The notes: generated from the letters alone by a model not told the origin. Counted from the first letter of the stretch, positions 52,512 to 63,844 are shown. The stretch: DNA of 64,000 nt from Amniculibacterium aquaticum (GCF_003852705.1 NZ_REFA01000003.1:1-64000), one strand, 5' to 3'. Numbers and translations: made by a program.

Positions 52512-53006
52512 TTGTCTTCAAAGGAAAAAGAATTTGCACAACTCATCAAGAACAATCAGGGACTGATCATAAAAGTATCCCGATTGTACACCAACACTCT
52601 GGAAGACGAGCAAGACCTTTTCCAAGAAATTGTATTGCAGTTGTGGCGAAGCTATGGCAGCTACAAGGGTGAAGCAAAAATATCTACTTGGATGTATCGT
52701 GTGGCTCTGAACACCGCCATCACCCTTTTCAGAAAGAAAACCAAATCCCCGGCAACGGACGAACTGGCCGACTTGCATTATAAAAACTTTGTCGAAAACG
52801 ATGACGAGAAAGAACAACAAGTTTCTTTACTCTACAAAGTCATCAAGATGTTGCCCAATATCGAAAGGGCAATTGTCACCATGTATTTGGATGATCTCCC
52901 GTACAAAGAAATTGCAGAAAACTTAGGGATTACCGAGGTTAATGCTCGAGTGAAAATGAACAGATTGAAAAAAACTTTAAAAGAACTGATGGAAAAACAT
53001 GGCTGA
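52512..53006 (+). CDS. ECF-type RNA polymerase sigma factor
   Basis: A 164-aa sigma-70 family protein. The open frame runs upstream through rnpB with no fitting ATG, so I place the start at the TTG at 52512 (LSSKEKEFAQLIKNNQG). Region 2 holds YTNTLEDEQDLFQEIVLQLWRSY (about 25-47) and KISTWMYRVALNTAITLFRK (about 55-74). Region 4 holds MLPNIERAIVTMYLDDLPYKEIAENLGITEVNARVKMNR in pieces (about 114-152), a helix-turn-helix. The next gene overlaps by 8 bp and encodes a membrane protein, a layout usual for sigma/anti-sigma pairs. Confidence 0.85.
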   Translation: MSSKEKEFAQLIKNNQGLIIKVSRLYTNTLEDEQDLFQEIVLQLWRSYGSYKGEAKISTWMYRVALNTAITLFRKKTKSPATDELADLHYKNFVENDDEKEQQVSLLYKVIKMLPNIERAIVTMYLDDLPYKEIAENLGITEVNARVKMNRLKKTLKELMEKHG

Positions 53007-53679
53007 TTTCGACATCGATAACTTTAAAAAAGATTGGCAAGCGCAAGATAAAAAACGCTTGTACAACAGTTCAGAAATATTAGAAATACTGAACCATAAA
53101 TCCAAAAATTATGTAAAATATATTTTCTGGATAAGCCTTGCTGAATTTATACTTTTCAGTGGTATTACTTTATACTACGCTATCTGGGGCGAAGGCGGCG
53201 AGTCCCTACTCAATATTACAAAAAAAATAGGACTGAACGATACCAACATCATGAAAGCCAATATTGCGCATTTGGACTTCGGAATGAAAATTCTTAATCT
53301 GTTGATTACTGGATATTTCGTGATTTTGTTCTACAAAAATTACAAAAAAATCTCGGTGCAGTCCAACATCAAACAGTTTATCATTCAGATTTTAGAATTT
53401 AAGAAAACAGTTCGATATTTCATCTTAACCAATATTGTTATTTTGGTGATTTTTAACTTGTTAATTTCCATCATCATTTTCAACAACATCCAATCCCAAG
53501 ATCTTCATCTACAATCCTACAATTGGTGGATGCTCATTTTATCCATTGTTTTCACCACTTTATTCAGCATTTTATTAATCTATATTTATTATAAAGTTTT
53601 ATATGGAATTATCCTAAAAAAACTGAGTAAAAACCTGGATCAACTTAAAGAAATCGACCAACAAAACGAAGAAAAATAG
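52999..53679 (+). CDS. Membrane protein, possible anti-sigma partner
   Basis: A 226-aa protein. An N-terminal soluble stretch (FDIDNFKKDWQAQDKK, about 4-19) precedes four predicted membrane helices (about 40-62, 93-113, 136-162, 173-200) and a charged C-terminal tail. I recognise no catalytic motif or classical zinc-binding anti-sigma motif. The 8-bp overlap with the sigma gene and its N-terminal cytosolic segment suggest it controls the sigma factor; that is inference. Confidence 0.75.
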   Translation: MADFDIDNFKKDWQAQDKKRLYNSSEILEILNHKSKNYVKYIFWISLAEFILFSGITLYYAIWGEGGESLLNITKKIGLNDTNIMKANIAHLDFGMKILNLLITGYFVILFYKNYKKISVQSNIKQFIIQILEFKKTVRYFILTNIVILVIFNLLISIIIFNNIQSQDLHLQSYNWWMLILSIVFTTLFSILLIYIYYKVLYGIILKKLSKNLDQLKEIDQQNEEK

Positions 53680-53694
53680 CATTTATATAAAATC

Positions 53695-53740
53695 AAAAAA
53701 GAAAGGCTGATGAAATAAAAATCCATCAGCCTTTCTTTTT
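53695..53740. terminator. Bidirectional terminator
   Basis: GAAAGGCTGATG (53701-53712) and CATCAGCCTTTC (53724-53735) form a perfect 12-bp stem flanked by an A run and a T run. It ends the sigma operon on the plus strand and the metallo-hydrolase gene on the minus strand. Confidence 0.93.
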
Positions 53741-53749
53741 ACTTTTCCA

Positions 53750-54385
53750 TTAGAAAAATGGATTGTGTTTTTTTTCAAAACCAACGGTTGTTGTCTGCCC
53801 ATGTCCGGAATAAACTTCGGTTTCATCAGGGAGTACAAACAATTTTTGCCTAACACTCGTCAACAATTGTTCGTGATTGCCTTTGTAAAGATCGGTTCTG
53901 CCGATGCTTCCTTGAAACAAAACATCACCAGAAATCACAAAATTTTGCAGGGCGCAATGATACGCCAGAGAGCCCGGCGAATGTCCCGGCACAAAATAAA
54001 CATCCAAACGATCCGTATCCAAAGTCAAAGTTTCGCCTTCATTGATAAAAGATAAATCGCCCACAAAAGGCTGGAAATCAAACCCAAATTGCCTTGCCGA
54101 CATGGGATTTCTGTCCAAAATTTCTTTTTCTATTTCGTGCAATATTACCGGGACTTTGTAGGTATCAAAAGCCCATTGCAAACCCAAAACATGATCGATA
54201 TGCGCATGAGTCAGCAGGATATTCTTTATGTTTAATCCTTTTTCTTGGATGAATTTTTCCAAAACTTGAGTTTCCTGTGGACTAAAGTTTCCCGGATCGA
54301 TTAGAAAAGCATATTTATTTTCGTTGTATAGAATGTAGGTGTTTTCCGAAAACGGATTAAAAGAAAACGATTGAATATTTAACAT
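53750..54385 (-). CDS. MBL-fold metallo-hydrolase, glyoxalase II-like
   Basis: A 211-aa hydrolase with the dizinc motif TH-A-H-I-DH (His60, His62, Asp64, His65), PGHSPGSLAYH (about 134-144), a metal aspartate in VISGDVLFQGSIGR (about 150-163) and a late SGHGQTTT histidine (about 193-200). It resembles small hydroxyacylglutathione-hydrolase-like proteins such as YcbL; a thioester substrate is likely but unproven. It starts 53 bp from the divergently transcribed small gene at 54439. Confidence 0.9.
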   Translation of the reverse strand: MLNIQSFSFNPFSENTYILYNENKYAFLIDPGNFSPQETQVLEKFIQEKGLNIKNILLTHAHIDHVLGLQWAFDTYKVPVILHEIEKEILDRNPMSARQFGFDFQPFVGDLSFINEGETLTLDTDRLDVYFVPGHSPGSLAYHCALQNFVISGDVLFQGSIGRTDLYKGNHEQLLTSVRQKLFVLPDETEVYSGHGQTTTVGFEKKHNPFF

Positions 54386-54388
54386 AAA

Positions 54389-54410
54389 TTAAGGTTAAGG
54401 TTAAGGTTAA
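54389..54410 (+). repeat. Hexamer repeat (TTAAGG x3) in a divergent promoter region
   Basis: Three perfect TTAAGG units plus TTAA lie between the start codon of the metallo-hydrolase and a -7 box for the plus-strand gene. Changes in copy number would change the promoter spacing. Confidence 0.75.
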
Positions 54411-54416
54411 AAATTA

Positions 54417-54424
54417 TATATTTG
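54417..54424 (+). promoter_or_regulatory. -7 box for the small membrane protein gene
   Basis: TATATTTG fits TAnnTTTG exactly, 15 bp before the ATG at 54439. The position expected for TTG is occupied by the TTAAGG repeats. Confidence 0.5.
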
Positions 54425-54438
54425 ATGAAAATCTCAGT

Positions 54439-54705
54439 ATGAAAAGCACTACCTCATTCATAATAAGCGTTTTACTGTTTTGTTATTTTTCTTTTTTAAT
54501 ATTAATGAGCTACACTCATTTTTACAGTACTTTTTTTAATGTTATCGCTGAAATCATTACACTTCCTTTGATTTTGCTTACTGTAATATTTTTTATTCTC
54601 TCACTTACAAAATGCATACAGAAAAATAAAAAATTCATTGTCCCACTCATCATCAACAGTATAACTTTAATTCTCATGATTGCATTTTCGATCTTGCAAA
54701 GTTAA
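54439..54705 (+). CDS. Small membrane protein of unknown function
   Basis: An 88-aa protein with three hydrophobic helices (about 8-26, 36-56, 66-85) joined by short charged loops (KCIQKNKKF). No family is recognised. A good -7 box directly upstream and the absence of another explanation for the stretch support a real gene. It is transcribed divergently from the metallo-hydrolase gene and convergently with ligA. Confidence 0.55.
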   Translation: MKSTTSFIISVLLFCYFSFLILMSYTHFYSTFFNVIAEIITLPLILLTVIFFILSLTKCIQKNKKFIVPLIINSITLILMIAFSILQS

Positions 54706-54723
54706 AGAATGAGGAACATTCGT

Positions 54724-56766
<2,043 letters not shown>

Positions 56767-57007
56767 TTAGGATTTAGTTTATAAAATTCCCAATTAATTT
56801 ATGTCCACAAACCCACCTCCATCTTCTAAAAAAACAACTAAAGACCTTTTTTCGATGGCATTAAAACATCAACAAAAAGTTACCTTAAAAATTATGAAAA
56901 CCATAAAAATAAAATTTTTCAAAAGCCATAAAAACCACGATAAAAACCGAATAAATTAGGTAAAATACTGCTTGAAGTTGTAGTTTTACAGTCTAAAATC
57001 ATTTACC

Positions 57008-58507
57008 ATGCAAATTTACGAAGCCATATCCATAGGATTGTACATGCTCCTGATGTTGGGAATTGGGGTCTATTCTTATAAAAAATCCACAGCCAATTCC
57101 GAGGAATTTCTCATTGGTGGCCGAAAACTGGGTGCTGCCGTTACTGCACTTTCTGCCGGAGCTGCAGACATGAGTGGCTGGCTCTTGATGGGACTTCCCG
57201 GCGCCATGTATTTCACAGGACTTTCTAGTGCTTGGATCGCGATTGGACTTACCGTTGGTGCTTTTATGAACTATGTTTTGGTAGCACCACGACTAAGAAT
57301 TTATACGGAAATTGCACAAAATGCCATCACGCTTCCTGTATTTTTTGAGAACCGATACAAAGACAAAAAACATCTGTTAAAGCTCACTTCGTCCATCTTC
57401 ATCTTGGTATTTTTCACTTTGTACACCTCTGCCGGAATGGTTTCTGGCGGAAAGTTATTTGAATCGGCTTTCGGTTTGGACTACCTCACCGGAGTTTTTG
57501 CCACGGGATTGGTGGTGGTTCTCTACACTTTTCTGGGCGGATTTTTAGCCGTAAGTCTTACCGATTTTGTACAAGGCACCATCATGGTTTTGGCTTTGGT
57601 TATCGTTCCATTGGTTGCTATTTTTGAAATTGGAGGTGTTGGCGAGAGCATTTCAATCATCGAAAACAAAGGCAGTCAGTATCTGGATCTTTTCAAAGGA
57701 ACAACCTTCGTGGGCATTCTTTCACTTTTAGCTTGGGGATTGGGTTATTTTGGTCAGCCCCATATTCTGGTTCGTTTTATGGCGATTGACAACCCAAAAG
57801 ATTTGGTGAAAGCAAGAAATATTGGCATTACCTGGATGATACTTACTGTTGCGGGTGCTTTGGTTATTGGTCTCATTGGGATTGCTTATTTGTTAAAATT
57901 CGATCATGCCACCATGCTGAAGTTCGATAGCAACAATCGAGAAGCCGAAACGATTTTTATATATTTTTCCAGAACATTGTTCCATCCTTTGGTGAGTGGT
58001 TTTTTACTTTCGGCCATTCTTGCAGCCGTGATGAGCACCATTTCTTCACAACTTTTGGTTACCTCCAGCTCATTGACCGAGGACATTTACAAGGCCTTCA
58101 TCAACCCAAAAGCCGACAGCAAAAAAATGTTGATGGTAAGTAGAATGTCTGTATTGATAGTAGCAGCCATTGCACTTTTACTTTCATTAACCCCAAGAGA
58201 CAGCATCCTGAACTTGGTAGGAAACGCTTGGGCGGGATTTGGCGCTGCGTTTGGACCTCTTATTTTATTGTCTTTGTTGTATAAAAAATCCACCATGCAA
58301 GGTGCTCTTTCCGGAATGTTGGTGGGTGGAATTACTGTTTTGGCTTGGGTATATTTTGACCACCCTTTCAAAAATTGGTACGAACTGATCCCTGGATTTA
58401 CCTTATCGTTCCTTACGCATTGGGTAGTTTCGCAATTTACTTATCAAAAAAACGACATCATCGAACAAGAGTTTGATGAAGTTGAAAAAATTCATCAAGA
58501 AAAATAA
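57008..58507 (+). CDS. putP: Sodium/proline symporter
   Basis: A 499-aa transporter of the sodium:solute symporter family with about 13 membrane helices. Early motifs YSYKKSTANSEEFLIGGRKLG (about 23-43) and LSAGAADMSGWLLMGLPGAMY (about 49-69) match PutP closely. GLGYFGQPHILVRFMAI (about 244-260) and SAILAAVMSTISSQLLVTSSSLTEDIYK (about 335-362) hold the sodium-site serines and threonines. It imports proline with sodium at the inner membrane. It stands alone. Confidence 0.95.
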   Translation: MQIYEAISIGLYMLLMLGIGVYSYKKSTANSEEFLIGGRKLGAAVTALSAGAADMSGWLLMGLPGAMYFTGLSSAWIAIGLTVGAFMNYVLVAPRLRIYTEIAQNAITLPVFFENRYKDKKHLLKLTSSIFILVFFTLYTSAGMVSGGKLFESAFGLDYLTGVFATGLVVVLYTFLGGFLAVSLTDFVQGTIMVLALVIVPLVAIFEIGGVGESISIIENKGSQYLDLFKGTTFVGILSLLAWGLGYFGQPHILVRFMAIDNPKDLVKARNIGITWMILTVAGALVIGLIGIAYLLKFDHATMLKFDSNNREAETIFIYFSRTLFHPLVSGFLLSAILAAVMSTISSQLLVTSSSLTEDIYKAFINPKADSKKMLMVSRMSVLIVAAIALLLSLTPRDSILNLVGNAWAGFGAAFGPLILLSLLYKKSTMQGALSGMLVGGITVLAWVYFDHPFKNWYELIPGFTLSFLTHWVVSQFTYQKNDIIEQEFDEVEKIHQEK

Positions 58508-58546
58508 AGTAATCTTTCAAAAAACAACATAAATTCGACAAATGCG

Positions 58547-58554
58547 TATCTTCG
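58547..58554 (+). promoter_or_regulatory. Possible -7 box for the flippase-M16 operon
   Basis: TATCTTCG, one base from TAnnTTTG, lies 39 bp before the ATG at 58594. A similar TATCTTCG is found just upstream of the sigma factor gene. No -33 TTG is seen. Confidence 0.35.
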
Positions 58555-58593
58555 CAAATTAATTTTCAGGAAAAACGATCAGAATAAAAATCA

Positions 58594-60069
58594 ATGAGTG
58601 TAGTAGCCCGACAAGGATTCAAATACAGCATAATAGGATATTTAGGATACCTACTGGGTACCGTTTCTTCGTTGTTCATCTTCACCCATGACATGAAGTT
58701 TTATGGCCAACTAAGATTCATCCTTTCCACCACGGAAATCATGGTTCCAATTGTGGTTTTTGGGATTTCCTTTGCCAATGTCAAATTCTTTTTACAAGCT
58801 CAAAAATCCGGGAAACATCAGAATTTATTGTCCCTATCTTTACTTGCCATTTTTATTAATTTCCTACTTTTTATAGGTGGTTTTTTCTTGATTAATTTTT
58901 TATTTCCCGAGTTTAAAACTTCCAAAATATGGTTGTACAAAACCATTATTTTACCGTTGATATTGGTATTGTCATTATCTGCAATTTTCAATAAATACAT
59001 CAGTAATTTCAAGAGGATCGTTGTCCCCAATATTTTCGAAAATATTTTTCCAAAAGTGGCCAACTTGGGTGCTTTCACCCTGTTTTTTTTCCTTGGTTTG
59101 GAGAATACAGCTTTGTTGTTCTTCTTTTCCATGTTTGTGATGTCCATGATTGGATATGCCGTTTATGCCAATAAATTAGAACCTATAAAACTGGATTTTT
59201 CTAAAGATTACATCAAAAAAGATCATCTGTGGAAAGAAATATTGTCCTACAGTTTCTATGGTTTTCTTGGGAACATCGGAAATTATATTGCCATAAGGAT
59301 AGACACCTACATGATTGGTGAAAATATTGACTTGGAAGCCGTTGGGATCTACTCCACTCTTTTCGCGGTGATCTCTCTGATTTCCATTCCTCAAATGGGA
59401 CTTTTCAACATTTCGGCACCCATCATCAACAAATGCATCGCCGAAAATAATTTTGAAGAATTGGATCGTTTTCACAAAAAAACTTCGCTATCCTTATATT
59501 TTTTAGGAGCTGTATTGTTCTCGTGTATTTTGGTGGGTTTCCCTTATCTCACACATTTTATGGGCAACGGCAATCTTTTGAGAGAAGCACAACCGGTTTT
59601 GTGGATTTTGGGTTCAGCCATTTTGGTCGATTTGGCTACGGGTTTCAATGGAAATATCATTTCATTATCAAAATATTACCGATTCAACATCATCATCATG
59701 CTGATTTTAGCTGCATTGACCATTGCGCTCAATTACTATTTCATCTTCCAAACCAGTTGGGGAATAGTAGGTGTGGCATTTGCAACAGCGATATCGTTGT
59801 TAATTTATAATTTAACAAAAATTATCTTTAATTTTGTTAAATTCAAAATACATCCGCTCAGCATCGAGATGATTTTTGTGTCCATACTTTGCACTTTAGC
59901 CATTACCGTTTCCATCTTACTTCCGGATTTCAAAAATCCGATTTTCAACTTGATCTACAAGCCTTTTTGTGTAGTGTTGATGATTGGAATTGGCAACTAT
60001 TTTTTAAAAATTTATTCGTTAGATAAATTCCTAAACAAAGAATTTTTCAAAAGTCTTTTCAAATTTTAA
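58594..60069 (+). CDS. Lone Wzx-like polysaccharide flippase
   Basis: A 491-aa membrane protein of the MOP flippase type with about 12-14 helices. The start (RQGFKYSIIGYLGYLLGTVSSLFIFT, about 6-31) and TYMIGENIDLEAVGIYSTLFA (about 234-254) are typical of the RfbX/Wzx group. It is away from the two glycan systems, which have their own Wzx proteins, and no glycosyltransferase is next to it, so it may serve a conserved surface glycan. It is followed by the M16 peptidase gene after 4 bp. Confidence 0.85.
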   Translation: MSVVARQGFKYSIIGYLGYLLGTVSSLFIFTHDMKFYGQLRFILSTTEIMVPIVVFGISFANVKFFLQAQKSGKHQNLLSLSLLAIFINFLLFIGGFFLINFLFPEFKTSKIWLYKTIILPLILVLSLSAIFNKYISNFKRIVVPNIFENIFPKVANLGAFTLFFFLGLENTALLFFFSMFVMSMIGYAVYANKLEPIKLDFSKDYIKKDHLWKEILSYSFYGFLGNIGNYIAIRIDTYMIGENIDLEAVGIYSTLFAVISLISIPQMGLFNISAPIINKCIAENNFEELDRFHKKTSLSLYFLGAVLFSCILVGFPYLTHFMGNGNLLREAQPVLWILGSAILVDLATGFNGNIISLSKYYRFNIIIMLILAALTIALNYYFIFQTSWGIVGVAFATAISLLIYNLTKIIFNFVKFKIHPLSIEMIFVSILCTLAITVSILLPDFKNPIFNLIYKPFCVVLMIGIGNYFLKIYSLDKFLNKEFFKSLFKF

Positions 60070-60073
60070 ACAC

Positions 60074-62944
60074 ATGTCAGAAAATAAAAATTATACGATA
60101 GAAAAACATACCGACCCCAACGGATATGCATACACCACAGTTTCTAACGACGAAAATGGAGTGAGAACCTACCTTTTAAAAAATGGTTTAACCGTGTTTC
60201 TTGCACAAAATTTCGACGCACCGAAAATCCAGACCTACATCCCTGTAAAGACCGGGAGCAACAACGACCCTGCCGACAATACCGGACTTGCCCATTACCT
60301 GGAGCACATGATGTTCAAAGGGACTTCTAAAATTGCTACCGCCGATTGGGAAAAAGAAAAACCTTTGCTCGATCAGCTTTCGGATCTATTTGAAGTTCAT
60401 AAAAAAGAAGAAAATCCGGAAAAGAAAAAGGAAATTTACAAAGAGATTGATGCCGTATCTTACGAAGCATCCACCTATGCCATCGCCAACGAATACGACA
60501 AAATCATAACTTCCATTGGTGCCACCAACACCAACGCCCATACTTGGTTGGATGAAACGGTGTACAAAAACAACATCCCCAATTACGAATTGGAGCGCTG
60601 GTTGATGATCGAAAAAGAACGATTTTCTGAAATTACCCTTAGGCTTTTCCATACCGAATTGGAGGCGGTTTACGAAGAATTTAACCGCGCGCAAGACAAC
60701 GACTCCCGACTGACCAATTATGCCTTGATGGAAGCCTTGTTCCCCACGCATCCCAACGGACAACAAACCACTTTGGGAAAAGCCGAGCACCTGAAAAACC
60801 CTTCCATGAAAGCGATTCATAAATATTTTGATGACTTTTATGTACCCAACAACTACGCCATGGTCTTGGTGGGCGATTTGGATTTTGAAAAAACCATTGC
60901 CTTGGTCGATCGTTATTTTGGAAGTTTTGAATATAAAGAACTTCCCAAAAAAGTTAAGATTGAAGAAAAACCACAAACAGAAATCATCAAAAAAACCGTA
61001 AAAACCCCTACCAATCCCAGATTGCACTTGGGTTGGAGAACAGACTCTTACGGCAGTCGAGAGGCGATGCTTGCCGATGTGGTAGCAAACATCCTGACCA
61101 ACAAAGGAGAGGCCGGATTGTTGGACATCAACATTAACCAAACACAAAAAGCACTTTGGGCACAGGCGTATTCGGTGGGTTTCAAACAATATGGATATTT
61201 TTCGGCCGTCATCATCCCGAAAGAAAACCAAAGTTTAGACGAAGGCAAAGAATTGCTTTTAAACCAAATAGAACGCATCAAAAAAGGAGAATTTTCTGAA
61301 GATTTGCTACAAGCCATCATCAACGATTTTAAAACCCAAAGGATCAAATCTTGGGAAACCGCAGACGGATTGGCAACAACCCTTTACGACACCTACATAA
61401 AAGGCCGAACTTGGGAAGACGAACTGAACGAAATACCACAGTACGAAAGCATTAGCCACCAAGAAATTGTAGAGTTCGCCCATCGTTTTTTCAAAAATAA
61501 TTTTGTGGAAGTCCACAAAGAAAAAGCAACCAACGACCAATTGATCCGAGTGGACAATCCAGGAATAACTCCAGTGAAAATCAACCGGGAAGGCAAATCA
61601 GATTTTGCAAAAAAAATAGCAACCTTCAAAACTGAAATTGCCAAACCCGAGTACATCGATTATCAAAAAGCCATTGAAGAAGAAGAAATCGCCGGAAAAA
61701 AATTCTCTTTTGTACAAAACCAATACAACAGGATTGCGCAGTTGCATTACATTTTCCCAATCGGTACGGATCACGATAAAGAGCTTTTGCTCAGCACTCA
61801 ATATTTACAATATCTGGGTACCGATTGCTTCAGTCCCGAGGCTTTGAGGCAAGAATTTTACAAATTGGGGATCACCAATGATTTTAGAACTTCCAACAAT
61901 CAATTGTACATCATCCTGACCGGTTTGGAAGAAAATCTTTGTGCCGGAGCCGAACTTTTGCAACATTGGTTGGACAATGCTATTGCCGATCAAGAGGTGT
62001 ATAACGACTTTGTACAAACCGTTTTTGAAAGTAGAGCGTACGCTAAAAAAGACAAAACCCGCATCATGTCTGCCTTGGTCAATTATACCAAATACGGTAA
62101 AAATTCCAGACTGCGAGAAGTCATCAGTCATGAAGATTTGCAAAATATTGATGTTGAAAAACTGATCGAAAAAATGAGAACGATTTTCCAACATCCCTAC
62201 GAAATTTTCTATTACGGCACCGAACCGGAAATCATGAAAAAACATGTTACCAACTACATTAAAAAAGAAAAATTCGGGATTCCAACGGCTAAAAAATTCC
62301 CTGAACCCAAGACAGAAGATAAGGTATTTTTTGTAAATTATGACATGGTGCAAATGGAAATGTCCAGGGTGGCAAAGGCAAAAACGGTAAATCCTGAAAA
62401 TTTCGGAAAAATAAATGTGTACAACGAATATTTTGGACGCGGACTGTCTTCCATTGTTTTTCAAGAAATGAGGGAGAGTAAGAGTTTGGCCTACTCGACC
62501 TATGTATCCTACATGGCTGCTATGGAAAAAGAAAACTCCGATTACATCAGCACTTACATCGGAACGCAACCCGACAAATTGCACATTGCTGTACAAACTT
62601 TGAACGAATTGATGGCTGAGCTTCCGCAAATCCCAATCCAGTTTGAAAATGCCAAAAACTCAGTTCTCAGACAGATCGAGTCCGGCAGAATTGTACGCAC
62701 ACAAGTGTTTCTAAACTTCAGGAGTCTAAACAAACTCGGCATTTATCACGATTTTAGAGAAAACATGTACCGCGAAGTGGAGCAATTGGATTTGGAGCAA
62801 TTGACAACATTTTACCAAGACGAAATTCAACATTTGACTTACAACACGGCCATTATAGGGAAAAGGGAAAACCTGGATCCCGATATCATCAAACCTTTGG
62901 GCGAACTGACCGAACTGAGTTTGGAGGAGATTTTTGGATACTAA
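60074..62944 (+). CDS. M16-family zinc metallopeptidase (two-domain, insulinase-like)
   Basis: A 956-aa peptidase. The inverted zinc motif H-x-x-E-H is His74 to His78 in LAHYLEHMMFKGT, with the third ligand in ELEAVYEEFNRAQ (Glu197 or Glu201). An insert of charged helix (about 105-130) separates them. A second, inactive M16 half covers roughly 520-950 (with RGLSSIVFQEMRESKSLAYS). There is no signal peptide, so it should act in the cytoplasm, degrading peptides. It is cotranscribed with the flippase. Confidence 0.93.
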   Translation: MSENKNYTIEKHTDPNGYAYTTVSNDENGVRTYLLKNGLTVFLAQNFDAPKIQTYIPVKTGSNNDPADNTGLAHYLEHMMFKGTSKIATADWEKEKPLLDQLSDLFEVHKKEENPEKKKEIYKEIDAVSYEASTYAIANEYDKIITSIGATNTNAHTWLDETVYKNNIPNYELERWLMIEKERFSEITLRLFHTELEAVYEEFNRAQDNDSRLTNYALMEALFPTHPNGQQTTLGKAEHLKNPSMKAIHKYFDDFYVPNNYAMVLVGDLDFEKTIALVDRYFGSFEYKELPKKVKIEEKPQTEIIKKTVKTPTNPRLHLGWRTDSYGSREAMLADVVANILTNKGEAGLLDININQTQKALWAQAYSVGFKQYGYFSAVIIPKENQSLDEGKELLLNQIERIKKGEFSEDLLQAIINDFKTQRIKSWETADGLATTLYDTYIKGRTWEDELNEIPQYESISHQEIVEFAHRFFKNNFVEVHKEKATNDQLIRVDNPGITPVKINREGKSDFAKKIATFKTEIAKPEYIDYQKAIEEEEIAGKKFSFVQNQYNRIAQLHYIFPIGTDHDKELLLSTQYLQYLGTDCFSPEALRQEFYKLGITNDFRTSNNQLYIILTGLEENLCAGAELLQHWLDNAIADQEVYNDFVQTVFESRAYAKKDKTRIMSALVNYTKYGKNSRLREVISHEDLQNIDVEKLIEKMRTIFQHPYEIFYYGTEPEIMKKHVTNYIKKEKFGIPTAKKFPEPKTEDKVFFVNYDMVQMEMSRVAKAKTVNPENFGKINVYNEYFGRGLSSIVFQEMRESKSLAYSTYVSYMAAMEKENSDYISTYIGTQPDKLHIAVQTLNELMAELPQIPIQFENAKNSVLRQIESGRIVRTQVFLNFRSLNKLGIYHDFRENMYREVEQLDLEQLTTFYQDEIQHLTYNTAIIGKRENLDPDIIKPLGELTELSLEEIFGY

Positions 62945-63022
62945 GAACTATGGGAAAATACTGCTCATTTACACCAATTCGAAATTTGAGAATTATTCTT
63001 AGGAATTCAAATTAAATATCGA

Positions 63023-63051
63023 GCAGTATTTCTTAAATCAAGAAATACTGC
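63023..63051. terminator. Convergent terminator with repeated arms
   Basis: GCAGTATTTCTT (63023-63034) and AAGAAATACTGC (63040-63051) form a perfect 12-bp stem with a 5-nt loop, followed by TTATTTAT. It can serve the M16 gene and the convergent GLPGLI gene. A further copy of one arm (AAATACTGCTC) lies at 62956-62966 and could pair instead with 63021-63031. Confidence 0.8.
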
Positions 63052-63064
63052 TTATTTATAGAAT

Positions 63065-63844
63065 CTACAATTCAAGTTCTAAAGGATTATACTTTTTAGA
63101 TTTTTCCAAGATTTTTTGCTTTAATAATTTTAGAGTCTCAGGATCTTCTATATAATCGTTGTATTTATCTTGATTTGCCATATCATTTCTTTTGTAATCA
63201 AATATTTTTGATTTGGATACAAATTTAGCATTCGCATTTATATTGGCAGATTTACATAAATACTTTCTCTTTTTAAAACTGTACATCTCAAATCGATAAT
63301 CGCCTTTATCATCGTACACTTCCAAAATAAGCCCAGGAAGTTTATTAAATTTATACGGACCAAATGGCAAAGGGATTGCAGCTGTAAAATAAGCAATCCA
63401 TACTCTACCGTATTTTTTTATAGTTGCTTTCTGACAAGTGTACTTGTCAATCTTTTTGAACTCATTATGAAGTTTCCAATTAAAATCATTCTGTTCCTCA
63501 TATTTAAAATTTTTATCAGAAATTGGAATCGTAACATAAATTTTACCACTTGTAATCCCAATATTTTCGGGGAATGATGTATCGTATTTCATGTGTAAAC
63601 TTATATCGCTAACATCCGTGATTTTCTTTTCAAATTTCAACGAATCACCAATATATTTATTCATGCTCTTAAAATAGGATTCTCTCTCGTTCATTAAAAG
63701 TGCAAAAGCCTCTTCCTGTTGGAAGTCAGTGTTTTTTAAATCTTTATATACTAGTCTATAATCGGCTTCATATACCACTTTAAAGCTCTTTTGAGCATAA
63801 ACCATCGAAGCAAAAGAAAAAAGGGTAAAAAAAAGTAATTTCAT
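63065..63844 (-). CDS. GLPGLI family protein
   Basis: A 259-aa secreted protein; the ATG at 63844 is preferred to a TTG 6 bp upstream. A signal peptide (MKLLFFTLFSFASMVYAQ) is followed by KVVYEADYRLVY. The motif KLPGLILEVYD (about 187-197) is the variant GLPGLI signature that names this Bacteroidetes-specific family. The family is often found beside TonB-dependent receptors, and its function is unknown. No neighbour in the window explains its role. Confidence 0.9.
   Translation of the reverse strand: MKLLFFTLFSFASMVYAQKSFKVVYEADYRLVYKDLKNTDFQQEEAFALLMNERESYFKSMNKYIGDSLKFEKKITDVSDISLHMKYDTSFPENIGITSGKIYVTIPISDKNFKYEEQNDFNWKLHNEFKKIDKYTCQKATIKKYGRVWIAYFTAAIPLPFGPYKFNKLPGLILEVYDDKGDYRFEMYSFKKRKYLCKSANINANAKFVSKSKIFDYKRNDMANQDKYNDYIEDPETLKLLKQKILEKSKKYNPLELEL

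Noticed and set aside
60386-61231. Long minus-strand open frame (281 codons) opposite the M16 peptidase gene
   Set aside because: Phe/Gly/His-rich translation without motifs; it mirrors the coding strand of a well supported gene. The same applies to 61805-62629.
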